A stretch of DNA of 64,000 nt from Leptidea sinapis (lineage: Eukaryota > Arthropoda > Insecta > Lepidoptera > Pieridae), in assembly GCF_905404315.1 (NCBI RefSeq), contig NC_066310.1:7502001-7566000 (forward strand), given 5' to 3'. A program made the position numbers and the translations under genes. The first letter of the stretch is position 1. Every line of letters starts with the position of its first letter. Below are positions 44,725 through 56,989 of the stretch, one piece after another. The notes beneath the pieces are model-generated. The model did no database searches. It was not told where the DNA came from and saw only the letters and a list, made by a program, of their open reading frames with translations.

Positions 44725-44960
44725 AGTGGTAGGCTGGTATAGTACAGCATGTCAGCTAAGAACCAACAACGGCGTCTTATCCTACCGTAGAGCAGTAATG
44801 TGCATTATGTTTTGGTTAGAAGGGTGCCGTTACTAATGAAATTACTGGGCTGATGAGGCTTGATATCTAATGTCTCAATTTTTTTTGGACTCAATCAAGA
44901 ATTCTGAGCGGCACTACTAACCACTACGTGAACGACTTACTTGTCATTCTCATAAAAAAA
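44725..44960 (-). repeat. GACGAGC repeat, decayed minus copy
   Basis: AATTCTGAGCGGCACTAC and GTTAGAAGGGTGCCGTTAC mark it; several internal losses. Confidence 0.6.
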
Positions 44961-45164
44961 TTACAAAACGAGCTAAATAAAGAGTTCTCATCACGCTTAT
45001 GTATTTTACAGTTTTTCGGCAGTCTATATTGTCACAATTCGTTCGGAAGTATGAAGTGTGCTTGCAAAAGTTAGAAGGCGCTTAAGTTTGTTAAGTTTCT
45101 CATAAGTTAGATTAAGTTAGGTAGTTAGATACTATCTAACTTATGATGTAGAGGATAGTGAACA

Positions 45165-45455
45165 TTTGTGAGTAGAGGTCCATTTGACCGCGTGCAACGC
45201 AGAGCAGCTCGAATTGTCGGGGGGGACCCAGTGCTCTGTGAACGGCTAGATCACTTGGCGTTGCGTAAAGACATCGCTTCATTGTGTGTCTTCTACCGAC
45301 ATGGGTACCTTCAAAAAAGCGCGTACACCTTCCTTAAAGGCCGGCAACGCTCTTGTGATTCCTCTGGTGTTGCAAGAGATTGTGGGCGGCGGTGATCACT
45401 TAACACCAGGTGACCCGTACGCTTGTTTGTCCTCCTATTCAATAAAAAAGGAGGT
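45165..45455 (+). mobile_element. LINE J1 3' end with internal deletion
   Basis: Reads RGPFDRVQRRAARIVGG and LDHLALRKDIASLCVFYR, then jumps directly to HMGTFKK-type sequence and TFLKGRQRSCDSSGVA with the usual 3'UTR. The segment present at 11578-11700 (LDVWRSSTVRF) is missing. Confidence 0.75.
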
Positions 45456-45689
45456 TGATCTAGCAAAATATTGGTTCAAAGAGTTATAAAATTAAGAAGC
45501 TCTGCGTAAATTACCCGCGGCTGCAAAAATATTTTATGACATTCTCAATAAAATATTATGTGCTCCATTACTATTTAAAAAACGGTAAAGGTGCCTAGCA
45601 TGCTCGAGACTCTACAAAGTCTTATACGCGTTTATATATTTTTCTAGATATGAGTTTTTCGTTTTTCCTATAAATCGGTTTTCGCCCTT

Positions 45690-46145
45690 GAAATACAGAA
45701 AATTTTATACAAATTATTATAGCCAACTTCGAGGTAGGCAAAGTATAGATACAAGAATTGCTCATTTAACTTTCGTTCACTTGCTCGGATTTTTAAGAAT
45801 ACAAAACTTGAACAAAAAAAAACTAATAGGACATCTGGATTCGAACTGGGGTCTTCTGCTTTCCGAATCACCCAATGTCCCATCTGAGCTATTATAGTCT
45901 TGTATATAGTGGCGAAATTTATCTTTGTATTCTGATGTTATTGTAGCTGTTTCTCATTAAAACACGGATTAAACTACATTTTTTAAAAATTGAAACCTAG
46001 CTAGATTGATTTCTCGCCCCCGAAATCCCATGTATACAAATAATACTTAATAATATAAATTTTATGAAAATCGTTGGAGCCGTTTCCGAGATTCAGATTA
46101 TGTATACATATATATATATGTATATACAAGAATTGCAAATTTAAC
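45690..46145 (-). repeat. tRNA-derived SINE, family S3, copy 2
   Basis: tRNA-like part 45830-45905 (GGATTCGAACTGGGGTCTTC and CCATCTGAGCTATTATAGTC), then GCTGTTTCTCATTAAAACAC and CGTTGGAGCCGTTTCCGAGA. AAGAATTGC lies near both ends. Confidence 0.7.
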
Positions 46146-46487
46146 TATATATATAAGACGTCATCTAAGTTTAATATTATAGTATCACGTTCCAGTAACT
46201 TGAAGCGATGCAAGTTACGTCTTTATTTCGTTACGAGTCTATCAAGATCGTAACCTGATCCCCGGTATCATATCCCTTAATTCAGCCTCACGTTCGAATA
46301 CCAAACTATTCAGAGCGTAACTACGGAAAAAACTTTATAGAAACCAAATAAATTGTAGCTTAAAAATAGAAAAATGCGCTTCAGTAGCAAGACGAACTAA
46401 ATCTGTCTTCATATTAGAGTATGTATTTTTTTTTTCTGATTTTTAAATATTTTTTTGAAGTCGGTTGACATTTTATGATGATGAAAA

Positions 46488-46955
46488 CTATGGCATTTAT
46501 TTTCTCAAAATTGATTCCTTTAGAATAATTCTTTTTGATGTCATTTCTAGTATACTAGATACTACTACCGCTTCGGAAACAAATGGCGCTCTGAGAGAGA
46601 AGACGAGGCGCAAGAAACTCTCCCAGCATTCTTTTTTTGCGCTCTTTTTAATAAAAATATACAATATTGTACTTTCATTGCCATTGCTATAAAATAATCA
46701 TAATCTAGTCCCAGGCTGTCCGATCACTTAGATATTCAGCTGTGGAGTAATAGGATTTAAGACAGAGGCATTTTTTTATAAAACGTTTAAATTTATTTAT
46801 AGATAATGCCTGAACAGTAGCTGGGACTTTATTATAAAAGTGTATACATTTACCCTTAAAGCTATTATGTATATTATGAAGCCTACTAGAATTTGTTACA
46901 AGCAATCCCTTATTTCTAGTGTTATAATAATAATGAAAATCACTAACACTATTGT
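46488..46955 (-). mobile_element. LINE-N 3' end, copy C
   Basis: Minus ORF 46705-46905 reads LLVTNSSRLHNIHNSFKGKC and IHFYNKVPATVQALSINKFK, followed by the family 3'UTR. Confidence 0.8.
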
Positions 46956-47134
46956 TAGTATAATTTACAAAGCTCCTTAAATTTTTAAAGGTACTCGTAT
47001 ACTTAAAGTGTTTTTAGTTTTTCTAAAAACAAAACATTTGTAAACAGAGAGTTTCATTTGGTTAAATACGAAAGTAATGGCTGCATGGCCATTGAAACTC
47101 TTAAACGGTATTTCACGTGTAGCTACAAGATAGT

Positions 47135-47440
47135 TTTTGTTTATGAAAATAAGGGATGAGACGAGCAGCACGTTCAGCTGATGGTAATTGATACGCCTTA
47201 CCCATAACAATGCAGTGCCGCTCAGGATTCTTGAAAAACCCAAAAATTCTGAGCGGCACAACAATTGCCCTCGTCACCTTGAGACATAAGATGTCAAGTC
47301 TTATTTGCCCAGTAATTTCACTAACTACGACGCCTTTCAGACCGAAACACAGTAATGTTTACACATTACTGTTTCACGGCAGAAGTAGTGGTATCCATAA
47401 TATAGCCGGCATCCTGTGCAAAGGAGCCTCCCACTAGTAA
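47135..47440 (+). repeat. GACGAGC repeat, near full-length
   Basis: GAAAATAAGGGATGAGACGA to GGCATCCTGTGCAAAGGAGC, ending CCTCCCACTAG. The best plus-strand copy in the window. Confidence 0.8.
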
Positions 47441-47811
47441 AAATAAAGTAAATTTTTAGATCATTGTTTTAACGTATATTAAATTTTTAATGTTATTGTT
47501 ATTATGTACATATATTTTGAACATATTTCTCTTCAATAAATAAATCTCTGTTGAAATCTCCAAGAAATCTATCGTAGAAGCTTTGAAATTATCAAAATAA
47601 TCTCAAATGAAATGATTAAAAACAAAGTTTTGGTATTTTTATTGTATTTTATTAAATATAATTATTATAATGTAATAAACAATCTATGATTAATAGTGCA
47701 GGTAGTAAATTTGGTTAGTTGTGATAGTTTTTCTTTTAGTATATGCTGGAGCTGATAAGGGTTCTTCCATTTACCGACCCCAATAAATAAAAAATAAAAG
47801 AACTACATCTC

Positions 47812-48225
47812 TCTACTAATTCTAATAGGCTTCATAGGATACATAATAGCTTTAAGGGTAAATGTATACACTTCTTTAATAAAGTCCCAGCCACTGTTCA
47901 GGCATTATCTATAAATAAATTTAAATGTTTTATAAAAAAATGACTGTCGTAAATCCTATTACTCCACTGCTGAATATCTAAATGATCGGACAGCCTGGGA
48001 CTAGATTGTGATTATTTTATAGCGATAGAGAAGAGCGCAAAAAAAGAATGATGGGAGAGTTTCTTGCACCGCTTCTTTTTTCTCAGAGCGCCATTTGTTT
48101 CCGAAGCGGTAGTAGTATCTAGTAGTTATTAGAAATGACATCAAAAAGAATTCTAAAGGAATCAATTTTGAGAAAATAAATTCCTTTTATGCCTTTTTTA
48201 TGCCTCTACACTATAGCAAGTGTTA
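47812..48225 (+). mobile_element. LINE-N 3' end, copy E
   Basis: Plus orientation, TAATAGGCTTCATAGGATAC through AGTCCCAGCCACTGTTCAGG to the 3'UTR ending TTATGCC. Inverted partner of copy D, about 200 bp away. Confidence 0.8.
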
Positions 48226-48422
48226 TAAAAATAGATTAAAACCGCATAATCCTACAATGTTGTGTATTATTATTTCGCCTTGTACGAGGTTTGAAACGGG
48301 AGATGTGATGCTAAGGTTGTGCCCCAAGTAAGGTTTAACGGCTAGGACACAAGCCATTTGTCATCTACCTATTATCAAGAAAATATCTCGGTCATCATTC
48401 CCTCACACCACGGCTAAGCAAG

Positions 48423-48905
48423 CTAAAAGGCATAAAAAGACATTTATTTTCTCAAAATTGATTCCTTTAGAATTCTTTTTGATGTCATTATTAATATTCT
48501 AGATACTACTACCGTTTCGGTACCAAATGGCGCTCTGAGAGAGAAGAAGCGGGGCAAGAAACTCTCCCAGCATTCTTTTTTTGCGCTCTTTTCAATAAAA
48601 ATATACAATATTGTACAGTCATTTCTATCGCTATAGAATAATTAACAATCTATCCCAGGCTGTCCGGTCATTTAGATATTCAGCAGTGGAGTAATAGGAT
48701 TTACGACAGAGCCATTTTTTTTATAAAATATTTAAATATGTTTATAGATAATGCCTGAACAGTGGCTGGGACTTTATGATAAAGTGTATACATTTACCCT
48801 TAAAGCTATTATGTATCCCATGAAGCCTACTAGAATTAGTTACAAGCAATCCCTTATTTATAGTGTTATAATAATGAAAGTCACTACCAAGAGCAAAGCT
48901 ATACA
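48423..48905 (-). mobile_element. LINE-N 3' end, copy D
   Basis: Minus orientation; ORF 48742-48933 reads FALGSDFHYYNTINKGLLVT. High similarity to copies B and E. Confidence 0.8.
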
Positions 48906-49054
48906 AGGAATTCACAGACAGGGATATTTCCATTGATATGTTCTGTCATAATTTGGAAAATTTTAAAATAAATCTTGTCAAATCACATGACTCTCGAGTG
49001 GGAGATGTGAAGCACTTACTTCTTAGACTTGTAAATGTTATGTGTTTTTTCACC

Positions 49055-49640
49055 ATCATCTTTTTTTAACCGACTTCAAAAAGCAGGAGGTTATCAATTT
49101 GATCGGTATTTTTTATGTATGTACGCCGATTACTGTGAGATTTATGATCCGATTTACGTAATTTTTTAGTTCTATGTAAAATAGATGCCATTTGGCCCCA
49201 TAAAAAATTCACATAGTTTGGTAGTAGTAGTTTTCATTTTATGAACATTTTTATCGATATTTTTGTTTACCTCGATGATATAATAGTTTTTTGTGTACGG
49301 CTTTTTTAGGAGTTTTCATTCAGGTTGATTATATATTATAATTATTAACTGACACTAAAAAGTAAAAAATAAAAAAAGCTACTTTAAAGAAAACCGACTT
49401 CAAAATCTGAAAAGTATCAAATAACTAAAAATTTAATTTAATACACCTTTACATTTTAAATAATAAAATACTATTATTTGTATGTGCTACATATTCATAA
49501 CTTTGAAGTCGGTGCCAAGCCAAATGTAATAATAAGTACCTACACTCGCCACGCGTGACTTTGAGCGGGATAGCTTCGTCTAGAACAAAACAACCGAAGC
49601 GGACAGACACGCGTGGCCAGATAACCTTAATAATTACAGT
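49055..49640. repeat. GAAGTCGGTT-family repeats
   Basis: 49063-49330 begins TTTTTTTAACCGACTTCAAA and matches 30441-30660 in reverse. 49375-49640 begins AAAGAAAACCGACTTCAAAA, has TTTGAAGTCGGTGCC at 49503 and resembles the half-arm of 29511-29841 (CTTCGTCTAGAACAAAACAA). Confidence 0.65.
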
Positions 49641-49664
49641 AAGTAAGATTTTGTTTAGGGCTTA

Positions 49665-49775
49665 AAACTTTCAAAGGCTGGCAACGCTCCTCTGACTCCT
49701 CTGGTGTTATAAGAGAGTATGGGCCACGGCGATCACTTAACATCAGGTGACATGTACGTTCGTTAGGCCTTATCC
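49665..49775 (+). mobile_element. LINE J1 3' terminus
   Basis: AAAGGCTGGCAACGCTCCTC, ACTCCTCTGGTGTTAT and GATCACTTAACATCAGGTGA; short 5'-truncated copy. Confidence 0.65.
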
Positions 49776-50495
49776 TAATAATTACATAATAACACGTTGA
49801 AAATAGTTCCCTCTTCGAAACTTCTCAACGCGTCTAAAAAAGTTTTCACTTCAATAGACACTCAATGAGATACCTCATTTTGATAATGCCGATATATAAG
49901 TCAAGATTTATTATACAAATTCCTAATCGTCAAACGCCAAAAACGCCTGCAGTCAACTGACAGAACGAAATGATTGTTATCAACTGACAAGACACTTTCT
50001 GATTGGTTTTTACTTTTACGAGCACCCGCGACATCGTCTAAATATCTCTTTTACGTTGATGAAAATTGCGGAGTCACCTCTATGTGATTTATATTGAATA
50101 ATGAACACTTATTAAATTAATGTGTTCGATTTCAGTCTAGTAGAGACGAAATTGTAGGACTTATGGGTTTGAACAGATTTAATACGGGCATGTTTGTAAA
50201 TATACTTGCCCGTCCTGCATCTAAGGATGCCATAAGTCTGTTTGAATCCATAGGTCTTATTTGTTGAAGACTGTATAACTTGCTTTTCCTTTAATTTAAC
50301 TTTTTTTTTAGTTTGTTAAGAAAAATTTTGTTTTCCATTGTTTTAGTGTTAATGTACTTAGATTATAATGGAGCTGACATGTACATACATATAAAAGCCC
50401 TTTTACGTGGTAAAAACCAAATTTAAACATGCAAGTAATTTTTTAAAACTAGGTAATAAGAAAGGAAAAAATTTCTTCTCTACAATATTTCAAAG
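49776..50495. other. intergenic AT-rich
   Basis: Nothing recognisable. Short inverted similarity between GACTTATGGGTTTGAACAGA (50157) and GTCTGTTTGAATCCATAGGT (50230). Confidence 0.4.
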
Positions 50496-50499
50496 TTAC

Positions 50500-50880
50500 C
50501 GGTAATTACAACCAGAGACTAATCTAACGTGACACGTTGTTTGTCCGCAATGGACTCCTAAACTAATGAACGGATTTTAATGGGGATTACTTCATGGAGT
50601 GCAGTTTGGTCCAACTTTAGAGATAGGATAGTTTTTATTTCGATTTGGGACCCATAAATATTTTTATTTTAAAAATTTGTATTGTATGGCCTTCTTTTCC
50701 ATGAGAGAATTTAATGACGCATGGTTTGACAGTTCCGCTGTGAAAGAATTTCATTGTAACAACAGGGAGCATTTTTTAGGAATTAATTCTTGATGTTTTG
50801 AAATATTATTGGCAAATTCCTATAAAACAGTTTATTTTTTATTATCTACAGAACAACATCTGTCGGGTCAGCTAGTATAT
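50500..50880 (-). repeat. AGCTGACCC repeat, minus copy
   Basis: CACGTTGTTTGTCCGCAATG to ACAACATCTGTCGGGTCAGC; contains GTTTGACAGTTCCGCTGTGA. Long subtype like 56470. Confidence 0.7.
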
Positions 50881-51054
50881 TATATACTTCGTGTTGACAT
50901 TTGATTAGTAGTATAGGTATATTGAATGTTATTTTTGTGTTTAGCTTGGCACCAACTTGAAAATATTGTGTTGAAGTTTTATTGCTTTATAGGAATCTGT
51001 TCTTTTGATATTAAAATGAAACACTTTTGCTTAAAAGCTCTTATTAGTGCACAC

Positions 51055-51325
51055 TAGTGGTACCACAACGGCGCCTATTTCTGCCGTGTGACACTAATTT
51101 GTAAACATGTGTTTCGGTCTGAAGGGCGCCGTGGCTAGTGAAATTACTGGGCAAATGAGACTTAACATCTTATGTCTCAAAGTGACGAGCGCAATTGTAG
51201 TGCCACTCAGAATTTTTGGGTTTTTTAAGAATCCTGAATGGCACTGCATTGTAATGGATAGGGCGTATCAATAACCATCAGCTGAAGCTGTCTCGTCCCT
51301 TATTTTCATAAAAAAAAACATTTTA
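51055..51325 (-). repeat. GACGAGC repeat, minus copy
   Basis: GGTACCACAACGGCGCCTAT, GAAGGGCGCCGTGGCTAGTG, ending GTCCCTTATTTTCATAAAAA. Confidence 0.75.
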
Positions 51326-51859
51326 ACGAATTAACCCTAGTTTCCGTTATGAGGGTTCTATACCGGAAGGCTAACCAACCTTAATAGGCTAGCCTTAGCC
51401 TTAGTTAGTAATCTAAGACTGACTGTCTGTCGGTCTGTATATCAGCCCACTGTATCTTACAAGCCATTATTGTAATAAAGGTGAAGCTTCGACCGACTGT
51501 GTATTGCCACTGTCGCGATTAAAAAAAATATAAAGAAAAAAACACTGAAATACAATGTTGACTTAAAACCATAGTAAATCTTAATTTATTCCATTATTTA
51601 TAATTACTAAGACGAGATTAAACGTTTTCTAAGTTAATCAAGTAGTTATGCAATAATAACAAAATTTACAACACTAAGTATGTACCCGAAAGGTGATTTA
51701 ATTAGACAATGAATTAATTCATAATGTTTTGGAATGTTAAGTGGAACTTATGTTTTGGAATATGTTTCGAAATGAATTATATTGCCCTCTTTGTTATGTG
51801 CAAAGCATAACCTAACAATTAAAATTCTGCAATGCGACTTGCATTAACCTCACTAGGAT

Positions 51860-52810
51860 TGAATATGTTATGGATAACGAAATTAATTCGCACTCTGGTC
51901 TCAATTACAAAAAATCTATTTCTATATTACTATTCATTAATTATGTTGCCAGTGATGACGTACGGAACGCAGACGTGGTCGCTAATTATGGGCCTTACGA
52001 GGAAGCTCATTTTTGCTCAGCGGGAAATGGAGAGGGCTATGCTCGGAGTTTCCCTACGTCAGGGGTGATCAAGCTTGAACTGCTGGCGATTTACCTCAAA
52101 ATTGTTAGACTACGATCGATCGGCTCTGAGAGGCTTCAAGTATGTGTGATGAAGGATTGTCGTCTAGGTAGAGTGTCACGATGACATAGATATTAGTTTT
52201 GCGCAAAATATGCATTTTTTTAGTCAAGGTAAGTGTAGGTCTGCTCTTAAATGTCAATGAAAAAACTCATAATTATTATTACAAATTGCGAGTTTATTGA
52301 TTCTTACAAAACAAACGCGTTCTAAAGTTCTAAGCTTAACTGAATAGTGACTTTGGATGTTGAAACGTGACACTAAATGTCCTGAGCATACTTTTCATAA
52401 GATGGTACGTAATTACCGATTTTAGTTTATTATATCAGATTTTTTTCTCAAGATCGACTCAAAAACAATTCGCGATCGACCTGTCGATCCCGATCGAGCG
52501 TTTGAGCACCCCTGCCCTACGTGATCGAATCAGAAATTAGGAGATCCGTAGGAGAACCACAGTCAACATAGCATAAAGGATTGCAAAACTACAGTGGCAG
52601 TGGCAGGGCGCATAGCTCGACGGACAGATGGCCGTTGGGGCAGCAAGGTCCTCGAATGGTGACCACGTACCGGAAGGCGTAGTGTTGATAGGACAAGATG
52701 GACCGATGACTGGTTAAGATCGCCGGAGTAGGTTGGATGAGGGCAGTGCAGGACCGATCATCATAGTGATCTTTGGGGGAGACTTTTGCCCAGCAGTGGA
52801 CGTCTTCCGG
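51860..52810 (+). mobile_element. RTE-type LINE 3' tail, copy 2, split by a hAT-type insertion
   Basis: Plus strand: LPVMTYGTQTWSL, AQREMERAMLGVSLR up to 52059, continuing after the insertion with DRIRSEIRRSV-type sequence, then CGGACAGATGGCCGTTGGGG and GTTGGATGAGGGCAGTGCAG. Decayed. Confidence 0.75.
52052..52522. mobile_element. hAT-type MITE with 8-bp target-site duplication
   Basis: Element 52060-52514 (455 bp) starts CAGGGGTGATCAAGCTTG and ends CGTTTGAGCACCCCTG, giving terminal inverted repeats CAGGGGTGnTCAA (one mismatch). CCCTACGT lies exactly on both sides (52052-52059 and 52515-52522). An 8-bp duplication and CAGGGGTG ends are typical of hAT transposons. No transposase; non-autonomous. 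Removing one duplication copy restores a continuous RTE tail. Confidence 0.9.
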
Positions 52811-53224
52811 CTGAAATTTATTACTTAAAACTGATCTCAAATGTGTATTAGTTTATATTTGTATAATTACTGTTTTAAAACAGTTAAAACATAGACAACA
52901 ACAGAAAAAGCAACGAGCAGTGTTAATTCTAATGAGACATCTCATTGAATTCACTTTAGGTTTTACGTATTAATACAAAAAGATATTTTGCGATACTTTA
53001 TTATTTATTTATTTTTCTTAATAATGTGGCATCCATTGAGTTCAATGGTTCCGAAACTTGAGGTGTACCTACTGTGTGATTTGCTGAAATGTGATTCTTT
53101 TAACAGTTTCGATCAGTTGTCGTATGGTATTAATATGAGTGTCGGTAACAGTAATCGCCAGTCCGTGACCTACACAAAAATCGCCATAGAGATAGATCAT
53201 CACAATCACTGAATTAGGAATACA

Positions 53225-53625
53225 CTGACTAAATACGCGGTCATCTGGAGGGCAAAGCCAAATTTGCTTCGAAGAAACTGGGCGTCATAAATAGAGCACG
53301 GCAATACTTCAAGCCGGCCCACATTTTAGCGCTCTGTAAAGAGCAGGTCCGGCGACATATGGAGTATTGCTGTCATCTCTGGTCTGGCGCACCCCAGTAT
53401 CAGCTCGATCCATTTGACCGCGTGCAACGCAGAGCTCGAATTGTCGGGGACCCAGTGCTGTGTGAACGGCTGGATCACTTGGCGTTGCGTAGAGACGTCG
53501 CTTCATTTTTTGTCTTCTACCGCATTTATAACTGTTTCACCTGATTACTGGTGTTGCAAGAGAATGTGGGCGGCGGTGCTCACTTAAAACCAGGCGGCCG
53601 TCGTTTGTCCTCCTTTTCCATAAAA
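53225..53625 (+). mobile_element. LINE J1 3' end
   Basis: Plus strand: FASKKLGVINRARQYFKPA, HILALCKEQVRRHMEYCCH, LWSGAPQYQLDPFDRVQRRA, then FFVFYRIYN and a jump to the 3'UTR. This supplies the RT thumb and tail missing from 39800-41935. Confidence 0.75.
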
Positions 53626-54530
53626 ATAAGACTTAAGCCAAAGCAAAAACCATAAAAACCATGGCGTAAATATTATCTGTAGTTAAATTCATTGCACTGA
53701 AGTCACGCTATTTTCATTCAGGTGTCTCATTTGAAAAAACAAATGACAATCACACAACTTAAATTTACCCTGCATTTGGAGTGTTAAATATTCCAAATCT
53801 GTAATTGTGTTTTAAATAATTGTATTTGAAATGGCCAGTACAGAATGGTGTAATATGGACCAGTTTCAGTATAGTCCATATATGAAATTACTGGGCCAGT
53901 TCAACTGATAATAATATTCAATAGAGCTGGAACAATCAACTACCAATGGTATCACGGAACTGACTCTTAGGGCTGGATGCATTGTGGTTTAATGTTAATT
54001 ATGTGCTGCTATACGGAAGTGAGATATAGAAAATCACAATGCCAATCTTACACGAGCTCCTGGTGTTTATAAGCCGCTGACTCCACTGTTTTCTGGGAAT
54101 ATACTGTCCCGAGAAAACCTCAAACATGGAAACACAGAAATGAGATTTGGATCAAACAGCAGAGTAAAAGCCGAATATACTAATAACTCTTAAGGCTACA
54201 CACTCCAACGGATTCCAACGAATGGTGATTGCAGAAGTGAATAATATCTGGATGACCTGGAGTGAAGTAATACGTGAAGCTCATGTTTCTACCCCTTTTA
54301 GGAGATACAAGACCTTAAGTCAAGTCTAGCATGTCCTGTACAATGCAGTACAGGATTCTTGGAAACCCAAAATCGAGAGCGGCTGTGCAAATATAAGATA
54401 AGTACTCTTAAGTAGATAGGACGCAGTACAAAACCGAATACAAGTAGCGCTGGCACACACTGAAAAAGCATTGATGTGGCTAAAGTATTTATTAGTTACT
54501 AAGTTCATTCAATAGAAATCTTTTATTCAG
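53626..54530. other. intergenic, no gene seen
   Basis: Moderately AT-rich. The minus-strand 60-codon frame at 54326 shows no domain. Confidence 0.4.
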
Positions 54531-54534
54531 TTTT

Positions 54535-54910
54535 TTAAAGTGATAACCCTCACATCTGAGATTAATTACACAAATAAAATTTTAAAACAAAACTTATCAT
54601 CAATGCGGGACTCGAACCCGAGAATTCTCACGTTCCGTGAGAGCGCTCTTCCAACTGAGCCAGCCGTTCGAGTGACGTATCGTTGATAAATCTTGTATGC
54701 CTTGTTCAACTCTCAGGTTGTGGCTTCATCTACAGGATCTACTCTACAGTTGATAACCTGCTCAACCCCAATATTTGCATATTAGGAAATTGACTTGAGA
54801 TGTCGCTCTTTCAAATCGAAACAATTTGTTATTGTTTTTATTTAATCGCACGGAACGCGAGAAATCGCGGTTTCGAGTCCCGCATCATTCATAAATTTTG
54901 TTTTCAAATA
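54535..54910. repeat. S1 SINE, inverted pair of tRNA-like ends
   Basis: Minus-strand tRNA-like part at 54602-54680 (GGGACTCGAACCCGAGAATT, GAGCGCTCTTCCAACTGAGC). The S1 body (TCTACAGTTGATAACCTGCT) follows, then a partial tRNA-like part in plus orientation at 54847-54905 (CACGGAACGCGAGAAATCGC, TTTCGAGTCCCGCATC). Confidence 0.75.
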
Positions 54911-56460
54911 TTATTTCTGTAGATAGTAAGATTAGTACTTAAAGAAAAGTGATAGAGGCCTACCCAAGGATACAATGGTATATTGCGCGTGCCCTAAACA
55001 CGCTGTAATTTATGTTATAAAACAGAAAATTACCAGGAGATATTATCTATGCAAATCATGGAGTCCACTCGATCATAATGACATTACAAAACTATTCTCT
55101 CAAATGCGCTAATCATTACAATTGTAAGATCCACAACGCGTCTGACCCAGTTCTCTATTAACCAGCATTTCGTATAAAGGCAGAAATGCACTATGATAAG
55201 TGCAAGTCGCAAGTGAAAAGTTCTGATGTTAAGTGATAATAAAATCTACGGTAAGAAAAGCATGTGTGCATGGAAATTGAAATATAACTACGAAGTTTAT
55301 TACAAAAAGGAGTAAGTAAAAATATAAATATATTTTTCGACAATGGATTTATTCAGAATTATTTATGACATCAATTTATACAGTACAACTCTCTAACGAT
55401 GTATGAAATTCTTCCAGTAGTCTTTATTGCACTTCATAAAGTATTAACAAGATACATGTCATTAAAAGAGAATCATAAATGGTTTTGGCTCTAACTTAAA
55501 TTTATTTAATAAACAGAGTTTTTGTTATATTTTTAGAGTAAACCTTATTCTGATTCGCACAAAATGGCCATGATAGAATGCGCTGGTTCGTCCCAAAGGC
55601 CCCTATAATTGAAAGTCCTAAACTACCTACACTAAAAAAAAAACATCACATTATATCTTTTTATTTCATAATTTATTTATCTTAGAATCTTTAAACCATA
55701 ACAGAAAGAAAACAATGTATTAAGTCACTTAACAATAAAAAAGCTTACAACTAATCACTTCACACTTGCACTTGGCAATGTGTATGTAAGCCTTAACTGA
55801 ATACTCATCCCTTCGTGAGAGGATGGTGGTAAGTAATAGCATATAAGCTGCAGGAAATTCTAAGCAAATCACAGTACGCGCTAAGCCGGCGTTCCATACG
55901 TTAACGGTGAGTGAGACTACACTTTGAAGTCTTCTATACAAGCACGTGTTTAGTGTCAGTGGTTTAAGTGAGATAAGAAATCTGTTAAGATGATTTATTA
56001 TGGACTAATATGTTTTTGCACGGCTTAAATAAGAAGCGAAGTAGACGACATAATTAATATATATATATAATTATCAATTGATTCACTATATTCCATATGA
56101 ATAACGAAGTGTGTAGTTAAAGTAGAATTTAAATATAATAGTGATTTTCATATTTGACGATTATACCTAATATCAAACATTTTTTATCCCTGGAAGTAAG
56201 AAAGTACGAAATAAAATCAAAATTAATAAAAACGATAGTTTGTAGTAAAATTATTAAAAAAAAAGGATTATTTTTATTTTTCCTGTTGTGATGAATAGTA
56301 CAATTTTTTACAATATTACTGAATAGAAAGGACGGTAAGATTGAGAATTCTTGCAAATTAAAAACAGTATTATTAAAGAGTAGTTTTATAATAATTCTAT
56401 TAACACGGTGATGCTTCAAAGAGAGGTTAATTGAGTATTTTCGCTAAAGAAGTGTTATTT
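54911..56460. other. intergenic, no gene seen
   Basis: AT-rich; short open frames at 55729-55941 and 56129-56419 (minus) lack recognisable domains and have the composition of random AT-rich DNA. Confidence 0.4.
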
Positions 56461-56469
56461 TTATATTCT

Positions 56470-56805
56470 TACTAGCTGACCCAACAGACGTTGTTCTGTA
56501 CACAATAAAAAAACTGTTTTATAGGAATTTGCCAATAATATTTCAAAACATCAAGACTCAATGCTCCCTGTTGTTATAATGAAATTGTTTCACAGCAGAA
56601 CTGTTAAACCGTGCGTCAATAAATTCTCTCACAGAAAATATGTCCATACAAGACAAATATTGGAAATAAAAATAATTATGGGTCCCAAATCAAAATAAAA
56701 ACTATCCTATCTCTCCAGTTGGACTCCATGCACTCCATGAAGTAATCCCGATTTAAATCCGTTTATTAGTTTAGGAGTGCATCCCGGATAAACAACGTGT
56801 CACGT
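56470..56805 (+). repeat. AGCTGACCC repeat, copy
   Basis: CTAGCTGACCCAACAGACGT to AAACAACGTGTCACG; ends differ from copies 8818 and 37947, belonging to the longer subtype. Confidence 0.7.
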
Positions 56806-56894
56806 AATTTATATATATTAAGATTATATTTGCAATATATTGAGTTATTACGTGCGTATATAATTTATATGGTATTAGTATGGTTTGGTGACAC

Positions 56895-56985
56895 CTGCAT
56901 CGTTTATAAAATTTTGTTTTTCAAATTTTATTTGTGTATTAATCTTAGAAGTGATCAATTTAAAAAAAAAACATATCATATTAGT
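56895..56985 (+). repeat. S1 SINE tail fragment
   Basis: GCATCGTTTATAAAATTTTG and ATTTTATTTGTGTATTAATC match the tails at 60230 and 60540; the tRNA-like head is lost. Confidence 0.6.
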
Positions 56986-56989
56986 ATAG

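Noticed and set aside
45101..45145. 12-bp inverted repeat CATAAGTTAGAT / ATCTAACTTATG
   Set aside because: Short and AT-rich with a loop over 20 nt; could easily arise by chance or from the local GTTAG repeats.
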